DNA of 64,000 bases from Microbacterium sp. Marseille-Q6965 (GCF_946151065.1 NZ_CAMGZA010000005.1:141495-205494), one strand, 5' to 3'; numbered from the stretch's first letter, positions 53,246 through 62,994 are shown. Notes: generated from the sequence alone by a model not told the origin. Numbers and translations are program-made.

Positions 53246-54767
53246 CGCGCGTCCCCCTCTCGATCCGGGCCCGGACGGCCTGTGCGAATCTCTCCCCGCG
53301 GTCGTCGTAGCCGCGGAACTGGTCGAATGAGGCGGCGGCCGGTGCCAGAAGCACCACGTCTCCGTCCCGCGCGACCTGCGCCGCCAGTTCGACGGCCCTG
53401 GTCATGACATCCTCAGTCTCGGTGTGATCCACCTCGAACAGCGGCACCGCGGGCGCGTGTCGCCGGAACGCCGCCACGACGTCCGATCGCTCCGTGCCGA
53501 TCACGATCGCGGCCTTGCTCGCGGGGCCGCGGGCCGCGACGAGGTCGCCGATGTCGACGCCCTTCAGCTGCCCGCCCACGATCCAGATGGCGCCGGGGAA
53601 GGCCGCGAGCGACGACGCCGTGGCGTGCGGATTGGTGGCCTTCGAGTCGTCGACCCACGTGACCCCTCCGGCCCGCGCGACGATCTCGATGCGGTGCGGG
53701 TCGAGCCGGAACGCGCGCAGCGCGTCGCGGATCGCGACCGGCTCGACGCCGAGCGAGCGCGCGAGCGCGGCCGCGGCGAGGATGTTGGCCACCACGTGCG
53801 GCGCGGACAGATCGCGCTCCGCCAGCTCCGCCACCGTCGTGAGCTCGAGCGCGGAGGTGCGACGGTCATCGAGGAAGGCACGGTCGACGACGATCCCGTC
53901 GACCACGCCCAGATCGCTCGGACCGGGCACGCCGAGGTCGAACCCGATCGCGCGGGCCCCCTCGACGACGTCGGCCTCCTCCACCATGCGACGGGTCGCC
54001 TCGTCCGCCTTGTTGTAGACGCACGCCACGCGGGTGTTGCGGTACACGACCGCCTTCGCGTCGCGGTACGCCTCGAACGACCCGTGCCATTGCAGATGGT
54101 CGTCGGCGAGGTTGAGGCACACGCTGGCGTGGGGCACCGGCTGCCCCTCGATCGCGCTCAGCCCGAGGTACCAGAGCTGGTGGCTCGAGAGCTCCACGAC
54201 GAGCACGTCGAAGCCGGCGGGATCGCGCACGGCGTCGAGGATCGGCACGCCGATGTTGCCGCAGGGCGCGGCGCGCAGCCCGCCCTCCTTCATCATGGTC
54301 GCGGCGAGCCGGGTCGTCGTCGTCTTGCCGTTCGTGCCCGTGACGAGCACCCACGCGGCCGGGGTGCCGTCGGGCCGGACGACCTTGTCGCGCACGCGCC
54401 ACGCGAGCTCGATGTCGCCCCACAGCGCGACCCCGCTCTCGCGCGCCCATCGGATCACGGCGTGGCTGGGCGGGAAACCGGGCGAGGCGATCACGAGCTC
54501 CGGGTCGAAGGCGGCCAGCTCGGCGGGCACCGGGTCGAGCGGCCCGAGGTGCAGTCGCGCACCGATCACGGGCACGAGGCGCGCGTACTCCTCCTCGGCC
54601 TTCTCGCTGACGACGAGCACGTCGGCACCGAGCTCCGCGAGCGTGTCGGCAACCGAGAATCCCGTGGCGGCCAGGCCCAGCACGGCCACGCGCAGACCGG
54701 ACCAGTCGGCGCGCCAGCTCGTCAGCGTCGCGAGACGTTCTGCGGCGTTCACAGGAGGCTCAGCCAT
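53211..54767 (-). CDS. murD: UDP-N-acetylmuramoylalanine-D-glutamate ligase
   Basis: The enzyme adds D-glutamate, made by MurI, to UDP-MurNAc-L-Ala. The 518-residue protein has VAVLGLAATGFSVADTL, the ATP loop VTGTNGKTTTTRLAATM, CLNLADDHLQWHGS and VTWVDDSKATNPHAT. Start uncertain: ATG 54767 overlaps mraY by 19 bases; GTG 54752 would overlap only by the GTGA. It is coupled to mraY upstream and ftsW downstream. Confidence 0.95.
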   Translation of the reverse strand: MAEPPVNAAERLATLTSWRADWSGLRVAVLGLAATGFSVADTLAELGADVLVVSEKAEEEYARLVPVIGARLHLGPLDPVPAELAAFDPELVIASPGFPPSHAVIRWARESGVALWGDIELAWRVRDKVVRPDGTPAAWVLVTGTNGKTTTTRLAATMMKEGGLRAAPCGNIGVPILDAVRDPAGFDVLVVELSSHQLWYLGLSAIEGQPVPHASVCLNLADDHLQWHGSFEAYRDAKAVVYRNTRVACVYNKADEATRRMVEEADVVEGARAIGFDLGVPGPSDLGVVDGIVVDRAFLDDRRTSALELTTVAELAERDLSAPHVVANILAAAALARSLGVEPVAIRDALRAFRLDPHRIEIVARAGGVTWVDDSKATNPHATASSLAAFPGAIWIVGGQLKGVDIGDLVAARGPASKAAIVIGTERSDVVAAFRRHAPAVPLFEVDHTETEDVMTRAVELAAQVARDGDVVLLAPAAASFDQFRGYDDRGERFAQAVRARIERGTRDEHDDASSGTD

Positions 54768-55858
54768 TCGACGTACATGAGGCCCACGCCGATGACGGCG
54801 AGGATGCCTCCGATGATCCAGAACCGCACCACGATGGTGACCTCGGGCCACCCGCGCAGCTCGAAGTGGTGGTGCAGCGGGCTCATGAGGAACAGCCGCT
54901 TGCCCCGGGTGGCCTTGAAGTAGAGGCGCTGCAGGACCACGGAGCCCGGGCCGAGCATGAAGCCGCCGGCGATGAGCACGCCCAGCAGCTCGGTGTGAGT
55001 GAGCACCGCCATGCCCATCACGGCACCGCCGATCGAGAGCGATCCCACGTCACCCATGAACACCTGGGCCTTCGGCGCGTTCCACCAGAGGTAGCCGACC
55101 AGTCCGGCCACGACCGCCGCGGCGATGATCGCGAGGTCGAGCGGGTCGCGAACCGAGTAGCAGGCCGACTGGTCGACGGCGGCCAGGCCCTCGCCGGTGC
55201 AGGCCTGGTTGAACTGCCAGTAGGCGATGAGGCTGTACGCGCCCATGACGAAGATGCCGATCCCCGCCGCGAGGCCGTCGAGGCCGTCGGTGATGTTCAC
55301 CGCGTTCGAGAAGCCGACGCCCAGCAGCGCCAGCCATGCCAGGTAGAGCAGCCACCCGAGCACGGGGGCGACGAGCGCGAACGACAGCCAGGGCAGCTCG
55401 CGGAAGAACGAGACGCCGAACCCGCCGGGCGTCTGCCCCCAGTCGTCGGGGAAGGCCTGAGCGGCGACGGCGAACGGGATGATCACGAGGATCTGACCGA
55501 CGATCTTCTGCCAGCCGCCCAGGCCGCCGAAGTGCTGCTTGCGCACCTTCAGCCAGTCGTCGACGAAGCCGACCGCACCGAAGCCGAGCATGAGCCATAT
55601 CACGAGCCAGCCCGAGGGCGTGGGCGGGTTGCCGCCGAAGTAGCAGCCGACGAGATACCCGACGATGGTGCCCGCGATGAAGATGACGCCGCCCATCGTG
55701 GGCGTGCCGCGCTTGGCGCCGTGACTGGGGTTGCGCGGATCGTCCGGGGTGCGGATCACCTGCGCCCAGCCCCACCGCCGGAAGTAGCGGAGGAAGACCG
55801 GGGTGAGGAAGAGCGTGAACGCGAACGAGATCGCGGCCGCCGTCAGGAGTGATCTCAC
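54749..55858 (-). CDS. mraY: Phospho-MurNAc-pentapeptide transferase
   Basis: This membrane enzyme attaches phospho-MurNAc-pentapeptide to undecaprenyl phosphate, giving lipid I. The 369-residue protein has ten helices and the signature blocks KRGTPTMGGVIFIAG, FVDDWLKV, VNITDGLDGLA and FMGDVGSLSIGGA, and the final HHHFELRGW motif. The GTG start overlaps the murF stop as GTGA. Confidence 0.97.
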   Translation of the reverse strand: MRSLLTAAAISFAFTLFLTPVFLRYFRRWGWAQVIRTPDDPRNPSHGAKRGTPTMGGVIFIAGTIVGYLVGCYFGGNPPTPSGWLVIWLMLGFGAVGFVDDWLKVRKQHFGGLGGWQKIVGQILVIIPFAVAAQAFPDDWGQTPGGFGVSFFRELPWLSFALVAPVLGWLLYLAWLALLGVGFSNAVNITDGLDGLAAGIGIFVMGAYSLIAYWQFNQACTGEGLAAVDQSACYSVRDPLDLAIIAAAVVAGLVGYLWWNAPKAQVFMGDVGSLSIGGAVMGMAVLTHTELLGVLIAGGFMLGPGSVVLQRLYFKATRGKRLFLMSPLHHHFELRGWPEVTIVVRFWIIGGILAVIGVGLMYVEWLSLL

Positions 55859-57267
55859 GCGAACGATTCTCCCAGACGATCGCCCAGGAACCTCAGGCCC
55901 GCCGCGTTCGACGACTTGACGAGCACCCGGTCGCCGTCACGCAGCTCCGCCATCAGGTACTCGTATGCCTCGTCCGACGTCTCGAAGTACACCGCTTCGC
56001 CGTCCCACGAGCCCTCGGCGATGACGGACAGGTAGAGCCCGCGCGCCTCACGGCCCACCACGACGATGCGCGGGATGCGCAGCCGCACGGCCAGGAGCGC
56101 GACCTTGGCGTGCTCGGCCGCGTCGTACTCCCCCAGCTCGCTCATCGCGCCCAGCACGGCCACCATGCGCTCCTCGGGGCCGGTGATCTGCGCCAGCGTG
56201 CGCAGCGCGGCGTGATAGGAGTCGGGGCTGGCGTTGTACGCGTCGTTGATGATGCGCACCCGCTCGTTGCCGAGCACCTGCATGCGCCAGCGCTCGGCGA
56301 GCTCGAGCTCCTCCAGCCGGGCGACGCAGTCCTCGGGTGCGACGCCCAGTGCCGTCGCGGCGGCGATGGCGGCGAGGGCGTTGACCATGTGGTGGGCCCC
56401 GAGCACCCGCAGGCGCAGCGGGAGGACGCGCCCGGCGACGGCGACCTCGCTCGTCGTGCCCGCGGCGCTCACCGTCACATCGCTCGCACGCACCTCGGCG
56501 CTCTCGTCCGTGCCGAACCAGCGCACGCTCACCCCGCGCTCGGCGGCGATGGGGGCCATGCTCGACACGCGCGGGTCGTCGGCGTTCAGCACCGCGAGGC
56601 CTCCGGGGCGCACGGCGCGCACGAGCTCGGACTTGGCCTTCACCGTCTCCTCGATGCCGCCGAACCCGCCGGCGTGGGCCATGCCCACCATGAGCACCAC
56701 GCCGACATCGGGGGTGACGAGGCCGGCGAGCCGGGCGATCTGGCCCGGGGCGTCGGCCCCGAACTCGCTGACGAGGTACCGGGTGTCGTGCGTGACGCGC
56801 AGCATCGTCAGCGGGGCGCCGACGGCGTTGTTGAACGATGCGACCGGCGCGACCGTCTCCCCCTCGGGGCGCAGGATCGCGGCGAGCATGTTCTTCGTCG
56901 TCGTCTTGCCGTTGGAACCGGTGATGCCGACGATCTGCAGCGCACCCGCCGCCCGTACGCGCGCCACGACCTCGCGCGCGAGGTCGGCGAGGGCACCCAC
57001 CGCGTCGGCGACGACGATCTGCGACACCGGCTCGTCGACGGGGCGCTCCACGATGGCGAGCGCCGCGCCGTTCTCGACCGCCTTGCCGACGAACAGGTGA
57101 CCGTCGGTCGCCTCGCCGGGTTTGGCGACGAACACGCCGCCGGCGCGGATGGCGCGCGAGTCGGTCTCGACGTCGCCGGAGACGACCGTCTCCGGCGTGT
57201 CTGTTCCATGCGGCTGCAGGTCACCGCGCACGGCGGCGGCGACCTCTGCCAGGGTCAGGGCGATCAT
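55855..57267 (-). CDS. murF: UDP-MurNAc-tripeptide D-alanyl-D-alanine ligase
   Basis: The enzyme adds the D-Ala-D-Ala dipeptide, completing the cytoplasmic stem peptide. The 470-residue protein has the ATP loop GITGSNGKTTTKNMLA, VSEFGADAPGQIARL and NDAYNASPDSYHAAL near the C-terminus. It lies 25 bases after ftsI. No murE is in this window, although it usually lies between ftsI and murF; it must be elsewhere. Confidence 0.96.
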   Translation of the reverse strand: MIALTLAEVAAAVRGDLQPHGTDTPETVVSGDVETDSRAIRAGGVFVAKPGEATDGHLFVGKAVENGAALAIVERPVDEPVSQIVVADAVGALADLAREVVARVRAAGALQIVGITGSNGKTTTKNMLAAILRPEGETVAPVASFNNAVGAPLTMLRVTHDTRYLVSEFGADAPGQIARLAGLVTPDVGVVLMVGMAHAGGFGGIEETVKAKSELVRAVRPGGLAVLNADDPRVSSMAPIAAERGVSVRWFGTDESAEVRASDVTVSAAGTTSEVAVAGRVLPLRLRVLGAHHMVNALAAIAAATALGVAPEDCVARLEELELAERWRMQVLGNERVRIINDAYNASPDSYHAALRTLAQITGPEERMVAVLGAMSELGEYDAAEHAKVALLAVRLRIPRIVVVGREARGLYLSVIAEGSWDGEAVYFETSDEAYEYLMAELRDGDRVLVKSSNAAGLRFLGDRLGESFA

Positions 57268-57292
57268 GTGGACCTCCGCGCGAGCGCGCGCA

Positions 57293-59077
57293 TCAATACT
57301 TCTGGAAGAGGTGGGGTTCCCCGGTCGACGGCATCACCCGGTAGTGCTTCAGCACCTGCGTCATGGCCTTCTGCATGGCCGGGGCCGTGGCCGCAGACGA
57401 CCTTACCTGAGTGGGCTCGTCGAGGGTGACCATGACGACGTACTCGGGGTTCTCGGCGGGGGCGAAGCCCACGATGCTCGTGAAGTAGACGCCGTCCTTG
57501 TAGCCGCCGCCCTCGGCCGGCTTCTGCGCCGTTCCCGTCTTCGCCGCGATGCGGTAGCCGGGCACCTTGATCTGCTCGGCGAGGCTGCCCTGCGCGGCCA
57601 CGTTCTCGATCATGAGCGCGGTGTCGGCGGCGGCCTGCTCGCTGATCACCTGGTGCGCCTCGGGAAGCTCCGGCTCGATCACGGTGCCGTCGGCCTTGGT
57701 GCAGGACTCGACGAGACTCAGCGGCTGCTGCAGTCCACGGTTCGCGATCGCCTGGTAGGCGCTCGCGACCTGCGGCACGGTCGTCGTGAAGCCCTGGCCG
57801 AAGTTCGTGGCGTAGTACGTCTGGTTGTCCCAGCTTTCGGCCGGGTGCAGCACGCCCGGCTCCTCGCCCTGGAACCCGATGGCCGTGGGCTGCCCGACGC
57901 CGAACTTCTCGAGATAGTCGTGCCGCACCTGCGCCGGCAGCCGCTCGCCGAACTTCGACAGCGCCACGTTCGACGAGTCGATCAGGGCGCCCGCGAGCGT
58001 GTAGTTGTACGTCTCGTGCGAGAACGGGTCGCCGACGGTGGCGCCGTTCGGGAACGTCTCGCGCCCCGCCGCGGGCACCGTGGACGTCGGCGTGGCTGCG
58101 CCCTGATCCAGGAGCATCGCGGCCGTGATCGGCTTGAAGGTCGAGCCCGGTTCGAACGTCGTCATGAAGATCCGGGAGCCGCGATCGGCCGGGTCGGACG
58201 CGAGCACGTCGTTCGGGTCGAGGGCCGGGTACTCGGCGGCGGCGCGGATCTTGCCCGTTGCCACCTCCACGACCGTGACGGTGCCGCTCTTGGCCCCCAT
58301 CCGCTGGGATTCCTCCGCGATCATCTCCGTGAGGTACCACTGCAGGTCCGCGTCGATGGTCAGCTGGAGGGTGCCGCCGTCCTCCGCCGGCTCGACCGTC
58401 TCGGTGCCCGGGATGCGCACGCCGTCCGGGCTCTGCTGGTAGGTCTCCTTGCCGTCCGAGCCCTGCAGGCACGCGTCTCCGAGCAGCTCGTAGCCTGCCA
58501 GCGCCTCCCCGTCGTTGCTCGTGAACCCGAGCAGGTTGCCGGCGACGGCACCGTTCGGATAGACGCGAGACGGCTGCGGCGCGAAGGTGATGAACGGCAG
58601 CCCGAGCTCGACGAGGGCGCGGTACTGGGCCGTGCTGATGCCGCGCTTGACGTACGCGAACCGCGACCCGGGGTTGTCCGCGAGCGCGTCGGAGACGATC
58701 TTCTCGATCTCCTCCGGCTGCTGGCCGGTGATCGGGGCGATCTGGCCGGCATAGTCCGCGAAGGGAACGATCTCCTTCGAGGTGCCGTCATCCGAGAGCC
58801 GCTCCATGCTCGTCGCGAGGAGCGGATCGATCTGCGCGTCGTACAGCTGCGTGCTGCTGGCGAGCACGGTGCCGTCGGCGTCGACGATGCTGCCGCGATT
58901 GCCGTACAGCGCCCGCTCCCCCGCCAGGCCCATCGCCTCCGCATCCCCGACATGGTCGTCCGCGTTCACGACCTGGATGTCGACGAGGCGCACGAGGAAG
59001 GCCGCCAGCACCGCGACGACCGCGAACAGGGCGATGACCGTGCGCTGCCGCGGCGTGCGATCCGACCTCGAGATCAT
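57293..59077 (-). CDS. ftsI: Septal penicillin-binding protein FtsI (PBP2B type)
   Basis: This class B transpeptidase cross-links septal peptidoglycan with FtsW. The 594-residue protein has a short cytoplasmic tail, one membrane helix (VIALFAVVAVLAAFLVRLV), the PBP dimerisation domain and the catalytic motifs STFK (Ser312, Lys315), SSN (368-370) and KTGTAQK. It follows the ftsL-like gene by 18 bases and precedes murF. Confidence 0.96.
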   Translation of the reverse strand: MISRSDRTPRQRTVIALFAVVAVLAAFLVRLVDIQVVNADDHVGDAEAMGLAGERALYGNRGSIVDADGTVLASSTQLYDAQIDPLLATSMERLSDDGTSKEIVPFADYAGQIAPITGQQPEEIEKIVSDALADNPGSRFAYVKRGISTAQYRALVELGLPFITFAPQPSRVYPNGAVAGNLLGFTSNDGEALAGYELLGDACLQGSDGKETYQQSPDGVRIPGTETVEPAEDGGTLQLTIDADLQWYLTEMIAEESQRMGAKSGTVTVVEVATGKIRAAAEYPALDPNDVLASDPADRGSRIFMTTFEPGSTFKPITAAMLLDQGAATPTSTVPAAGRETFPNGATVGDPFSHETYNYTLAGALIDSSNVALSKFGERLPAQVRHDYLEKFGVGQPTAIGFQGEEPGVLHPAESWDNQTYYATNFGQGFTTTVPQVASAYQAIANRGLQQPLSLVESCTKADGTVIEPELPEAHQVISEQAAADTALMIENVAAQGSLAEQIKVPGYRIAAKTGTAQKPAEGGGYKDGVYFTSIVGFAPAENPEYVVMVTLDEPTQVRSSAATAPAMQKAMTQVLKHYRVMPSTGEPHLFQKY

Positions 59078-59095
59078 GATGCGGCTCCTGTCATG

Positions 59096-59731
59096 TCACC
59101 GGGTGGTGGGGCTCGGCAGCCCCTCGGTCAGCGGCGGGATCTCGGGCGCGGCCGGCGGCGTCTCCGCCTCGCGCGCCGGGCTCTCGTCCGTCGCGCCCGC
59201 CGGGTGCTCCTCCGCGGGCACGGCGCCCTGCAGGGAGCGGCCCGGGTCGGTCACGAGCGGCGTGTCGCCGAGCAGCGCGTTGCCGATCTGCGGGTCCTGG
59301 GCCGACACGGAGGACGAGCCCTCCGCGGCGGCGCCCGAACCGATGATGGCGGCGTCGCTCAGGCGCAGATACGTGGGCGGCCCGCCCACCACCATGCCGA
59401 GCGAGGCGGCGTTCGCGGCCAGGTACTGCGGCGAGCTGAGACCCGCGACGGCGTCGCCCAGGGCCTGCGCCTCGAGCGAGAGCTCGCGCTGCTGCTGGGT
59501 CAGCTCGGCGACGCGGTAGCTGTCCTGGGTCGTCAGCACCGACAGCGCCATCTGTGCCACGGCGATCGCCACGGCGCCGCCGACCGCGAGCACGGCGTAG
59601 GCCATGCGCGGGCGCCGCCGCGGCAACGTCGATTCGACCGGGCGCAGCCGCCGGGCGGGCGCCTCCTCGTGCCGCTGCGGCCGTGGCGCCGTCCGTGACG
59701 GCAGGGCGGGGAACTGCTCGGCCAGGCTCAT
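59096..59731 (-). CDS. FtsL-like division protein with long C-terminal tail
   Basis: The 211-residue single-pass protein has a basic cytoplasmic N-terminus, one helix ([20 protein letters not shown]), then a coiled coil ([20 protein letters not shown]) as in FtsL/DivIC. About 85 residues of disordered Pro/Glu/Ser-rich tail follow ([19 protein letters not shown]). Position between rsmH and ftsI is that of ftsL. The first codon overlaps the rsmH stop as ATGA. It may bridge FtsQ and FtsI. Confidence 0.8.
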   Translation of the reverse strand: MSLAEQFPALPSRTAPRPQRHEEAPARRLRPVESTLPRRRPRMAYAVLAVGGAVAIAVAQMALSVLTTQDSYRVAELTQQQRELSLEAQALGDAVAGLSSPQYLAANAASLGMVVGGPPTYLRLSDAAIIGSGAAAEGSSSVSAQDPQIGNALLGDTPLVTDPGRSLQGAVPAEEHPAGATDESPAREAETPPAAPEIPPLTEGLPSPTTR

Positions 59732-60681
59732 GAGGGCTCCCTCAGCTTCTCGAGCGCGCGCAGGCGCACGGGCTTGGCGCGCGGATTGCGCTCGGCTTCG
59801 TCCTCGCCGGCCTGCTCCGCGCCGCGCACGAGCGACCGGAAGCGCGGCGCGTGCTCCGGGAGCTCGACCGGCAGGCCTCGCGGCGCTCGGGAGGCCGTCG
59901 CGTCGGCGAACAGCCGCTTCACGAACCGGTCCTCCAGCGACTGGTACGACAGCACGACGATCCGCCCGCCCACCGCAAGCGCGTCGAGGGCCGCCGGGAT
60001 CGCGCGCTCGAGCGCGGCCAGTTCGCCGTTCACCTCGATGCGCAGCGCCTGGAAGACGCGCTTGGCCGGGTGGCCGGCGTTCTTGACGGCGGCGGGCGTG
60101 GCGGCCTGCAGGATGTCGACGAGGCGCCCGGAGCGCACGATGGGCGACTCGGCGCGCGCCTGGACGATCGCCCGCGCGTACCGGCCGGCGAGCCGCTCCT
60201 CGCCGTAGCGCTCGAAGATGCGTCGCAGGTCGCCCTCGCCGTACGTCGCCAGCACGTCGGCGGCGGTGGGGCCGGAGGTGGGATCCATGCGCATGTCGAG
60301 CGGCGCGTCCTGCGCGTACGCGAAGCCCCGCTCGGCCTCGTCCAGCTGCAGGGACGACACGCCCAGGTCGAACAGGATCGCATCGGCCCGCGCGACGCCG
60401 GCGCCGTCGAGGGCGGAGCGGATGCCGTCGTACACCGTGTGCACGAGCGTGATGCGATCGGCGAAGGGGGCGAGCCGCTCCCCCGCGATGCGCAGCGCGT
60501 CGGGGTCGCGGTCGAGCCCGACCAGGCGCGCGTCGGGGAACCGCTCGAGGAAGGCCTCGGCGTGCCCGCCCATGCCGAGCGTGCCGTCGACGTAGACGGC
60601 GCCCGGGCGGCCGAGCGCGGGGCCGAGCAGCTCGACGCAGCGCTCGAGCAGGACGGGTGTGTGGATGTCGCGGGGGTTCAT
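59728..60681 (-). CDS. rsmH: 16S rRNA m4C1402 methyltransferase RsmH
   Basis: RsmH methylates N4 of C1402 in the decoding centre. The 317-residue protein has [14 protein letters not shown], the SAM-binding [35 protein letters not shown] and [17 protein letters not shown] 60681 fits the family start (longer frames are Arg-rich). Between mraZ and the ftsL-like gene. Confidence 0.96.
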   Translation of the reverse strand: MNPRDIHTPVLLERCVELLGPALGRPGAVYVDGTLGMGGHAEAFLERFPDARLVGLDRDPDALRIAGERLAPFADRITLVHTVYDGIRSALDGAGVARADAILFDLGVSSLQLDEAERGFAYAQDAPLDMRMDPTSGPTAADVLATYGEGDLRRIFERYGEERLAGRYARAIVQARAESPIVRSGRLVDILQAATPAAVKNAGHPAKRVFQALRIEVNGELAALERAIPAALDALAVGGRIVVLSYQSLEDRFVKRLFADATASRAPRGLPVELPEHAPRFRSLVRGAEQAGEDEAERNPRAKPVRLRALEKLREPS

Positions 60682-60782
60682 GGTGTCGGGGCCGATCCCC
60701 CTGGCTCTGATCCCCATCCGCTCGACCTGACGCCGGGGAAGTGGCGTCAGGGCTCGTCGGGTGGGGGTCACAGCCAGGGGCG

Positions 60783-61214
60783 TCAGAAGAGGCCCGGGAT
60801 CACCTCCTGCTCCATCTCCGAGTAGTTCTCCTCGTTCGCGGAGAGGTAGTCGTTCCAGGCCTTCGCGTCCCAGATCTCCGCGTGCGCGCCCACACCGGTC
60901 ACGACGAGCTCCTTCTCGAGACCGGCGTACTGGCGGAGGTGCTGCGGCACGGTGATGCGGTTCTGGCCGTCGGGCGTCTCGGCGCTGGCACCGGAGAGGA
61001 ACATGCGCAGGAAGTCGCGCGCCTGCTTGTTGCTCAGCGGCGCCTGCCGGATCCGCTCATGCACCTGCTCGAACTCCGCCGTGCTGAACACGTAGAGACA
61101 GCGCTCCTGGCCGCGCGTGACGACGACGCCGCCCGCGAGCTCCTCACGGAACTTCGCGGGGAGGATGACGCGGCCCTTGTCGTCGAGCTTGGGGGTGTGC
61201 GTGCCCAGCAACAT
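60783..61214 (-). CDS. mraZ: Division cluster regulator MraZ
   Basis: MraZ is a ring-forming, AbrB-fold DNA-binding protein that represses the division cluster. The 143-residue protein has two SpoVT/AbrB-like repeats: [20 protein letters not shown] and [18 protein letters not shown]. It is the first gene of the cluster and lies just downstream of three MraZ boxes (61251-61280), so it should repress itself and rsmH-ftsL-ftsI. Confidence 0.96.
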   Translation of the reverse strand: MLLGTHTPKLDDKGRVILPAKFREELAGGVVVTRGQERCLYVFSTAEFEQVHERIRQAPLSNKQARDFLRMFLSGASAETPDGQNRITVPQHLRQYAGLEKELVVTGVGAHAEIWDAKAWNDYLSANEENYSEMEQEVIPGLF

Positions 61215-61250
61215 CGGCCTTCACCCCCTCATCGTCCGGCCAACCCGAGG

Positions 61251-61280
61251 TGCGCCCCACTTTACTCCACTTTCCCCCAC
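61251..61280 (-). promoter_or_regulatory. Three MraZ-binding boxes and mraZ promoter
   Basis: On the minus strand three 10-base units, GTGGGGGAAA, GTGGAGTAAA and GTGGGGCGCA, follow head to tail. They match the known MraZ repeat (GTGGG-type boxes, 10-base period). TAAAGT at 61259-61264 (minus) is a probable -10 hexamer within the boxes, about 45 bases before the mraZ start, so binding would block transcription. Confidence 0.85.
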
Positions 61281-61398
61281 CCGCAAGAGCCAAAGCCATC
61301 CTCGCACGACAAACAAGACGCCGCCTTCCGCGAGATCTCGCGGTAAGGCGGCGGTGGAGGACGGTGGAGGGCGTCGGCCCTATCGGGCGCCGGAAACG

Positions 61399-61433
61399 AC
61401 GAAAGCCCCGGCCGTCATGGCCGGGGCTTTCGT
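61399..61433. terminator. Terminator between DUF3040 gene and mraZ
   Basis: A 15-base perfect stem beginning ACGAAAGCCCCGGCC with a 5-base loop. It ends the minus-strand DUF3040 transcript and insulates the mraZ promoter; a T-run lies in the arm. Confidence 0.9.
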
Positions 61434-61454
61434 CACGGGGAGGGAAGTGGGGGC

Positions 61455-61841
61455 TCAGCCGCCCTGCTGGCGGCGATCCCACCGCTCGTTCAGGCGATCC
61501 ATGAACGAACCGCCGCCACCGTTCGAGGGGCGGCGACGCGCGGAGCCGGGAGCCGCGACGGACGGGGCGCCCGACGGGCTGATCGCGAGGACGACGCCCA
61601 CGAGCATCGCGACGAATCCGACGACACCGAGGATCACGCCCCAGACCGTGTTGGACTGCCAGAGCGCGACGCCGGCGATGACGCCGCCGAGTCCGGCGAG
61701 GGCGATGATGGCGCCGATGACGAGATTGCGGTAGCTGAGAGCACGTCCGGCATTCGAGGCGCTGACGACGTCGGCGTCGTTCTGCATGAGATGGCGTTCC
61801 ATCTCGTCGAGCAGACGCTGCTCCTGTTCGGAGAGAGGCAT
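61455..61841 (-). CDS. DUF3040 family membrane protein
   Basis: The 128-residue protein opens MPLSEQEQRLLDEMERHLMQ, the signature of DUF3040, has two membrane helices (LVIGAIIALAGLGGVIAGVA and WGVILGVVGFVAMLVGVVLA) and a Gly/Arg-rich tail. DUF3040 genes are regularly found beside mraZ in actinobacteria; no function is known. It is divergent from the polyprenyl synthase gene and ends at a terminator. Confidence 0.9.
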   Translation of the reverse strand: MPLSEQEQRLLDEMERHLMQNDADVVSASNAGRALSYRNLVIGAIIALAGLGGVIAGVALWQSNTVWGVILGVVGFVAMLVGVVLAISPSGAPSVAAPGSARRRPSNGGGGSFMDRLNERWDRRQQGG

Positions 61842-61892
61842 CCGGTCCCCCTTGTGCTTCGCTCGCCCCAGTCTATCGCCGGGTCCTCTCAC

Positions 61893-61898
61893 TAGGCT
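61893..61898 (+). promoter_or_regulatory. Predicted -10 box of leaderless polyprenyl synthase gene
   Basis: TAGGCT lies 7 bases before the GTG start at 61906. Confidence 0.5.
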
Positions 61899-61905
61899 AG
61901 GCCCC

Positions 61906-62994
61906 GTGCACCCTGCCGACGACCTCATCGCGGACATCTCCCAGCGTTTGGATAGCTTCGTCGCAGACCGCCGATCCGAGGCGTCCGAGCACGGCGACGA
62001 GGCCCTGCTCATGGTCGAGCACGCGGCGGCCGCCTTGGCCGGCGGCAAGCGTCTGCGCGCGCGCTTCTGCGCGGCCGGATGGCGCGCCGTCTCGGACCGC
62101 GACGACAGCCGCGCGGCGTCCGGGGCGCTGCTGCCCGCGGCCTGTGCCCTGGAGATCTTCCAGGCGGCTGCTCTCGTGCACGACGACCTCGTCGACAACG
62201 CGGACACGCGCCGCGGCCGCCCCTCGGCCCACCGCGCCCTCGAGGCGGCCCACCGCCGGGCCGGCTGGGCGGGCGACGCCGAGGCGTTCGGGCGCTCCGG
62301 GGCGCTGCTCGTGGGCGACCTGCTCGTCGCCTGGAGCGACGATCTCATGGAAGAGGCCCTCTCCCTCTCCCCCGCGACGGCCGCGGCCACGCGCTCCGAG
62401 TACGCGCTCATGCGCCGCGAGGTGACGATGGGGCAGTTCCTCGACCTCGCCGAGGAGTCGGCGTGGCGGACCGTGCCCGACGAGGAACACGCCGCCCGCG
62501 CGCTGCGCGTCGCCTCGCTCAAGTCCGCCCGCTACAGCGTGGAGCAGCCGCTCGTGATCGGTGCGGCGCTCGCCGGCGGCGAGCCCGACCAGCGCGCGGC
62601 GCTCGGCGACTTCGGTCGCCGGCTCGGCATGGCGTTCCAGCTGCGCGACGACGTGCTCGGCGTCTTCGGCGATGCGGCGGAGACCGGCAAGCCGGCCGGG
62701 GACGACCTGCGCGAGGGCAAGCGCACCGTGCTCATCGCGTGGGCGCGCGAGAGCGTGCCCGCCCCGGTGCGTCGGGTGTTCGACGAACTCCTCGGCGACC
62801 CGACGCTCGACGACGGGCAGATCTCCCTGCTCGCCGACGCCATCCGTCGCTCCGGCGCGCTGGACAGGACGGAGGAGGCGATCGCCTCGTACGCACGAGA
62901 CGCGGACCGCGCGTTGCGCGGGGCGCGGCTCGGCGATGCCGCCGTCACCTCGCTGCGCGAGCTCGCCCGAGCAGCCACGCAGCGCACGTCCTGA
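61906..62994 (+). CDS. Polyprenyl synthetase family protein
   Basis: The 362-residue enzyme condenses isopentenyl diphosphate with allylic diphosphates. It has the first Asp-rich motif in LVHDDLVDNADTRRGRPSAH, GGKRLRARF near the start, KSARYSVEQPLVIGA, and the second Asp-rich motif FQLRDDVLGVFGD. The chain length is not readable; geranylgeranyl- or all-trans-polyprenyl products (quinone side chain, carotenoid) are possible. GTG 61906 lies after a TAnnnT box. Convergent with the Rv2175c-like gene. Confidence 0.9.
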   Translation: MHPADDLIADISQRLDSFVADRRSEASEHGDEALLMVEHAAAALAGGKRLRARFCAAGWRAVSDRDDSRAASGALLPAACALEIFQAAALVHDDLVDNADTRRGRPSAHRALEAAHRRAGWAGDAEAFGRSGALLVGDLLVAWSDDLMEEALSLSPATAAATRSEYALMRREVTMGQFLDLAEESAWRTVPDEEHAARALRVASLKSARYSVEQPLVIGAALAGGEPDQRAALGDFGRRLGMAFQLRDDVLGVFGDAAETGKPAGDDLREGKRTVLIAWARESVPAPVRRVFDELLGDPTLDDGQISLLADAIRRSGALDRTEEAIASYARDADRALRGARLGDAAVTSLRELARAATQRTS

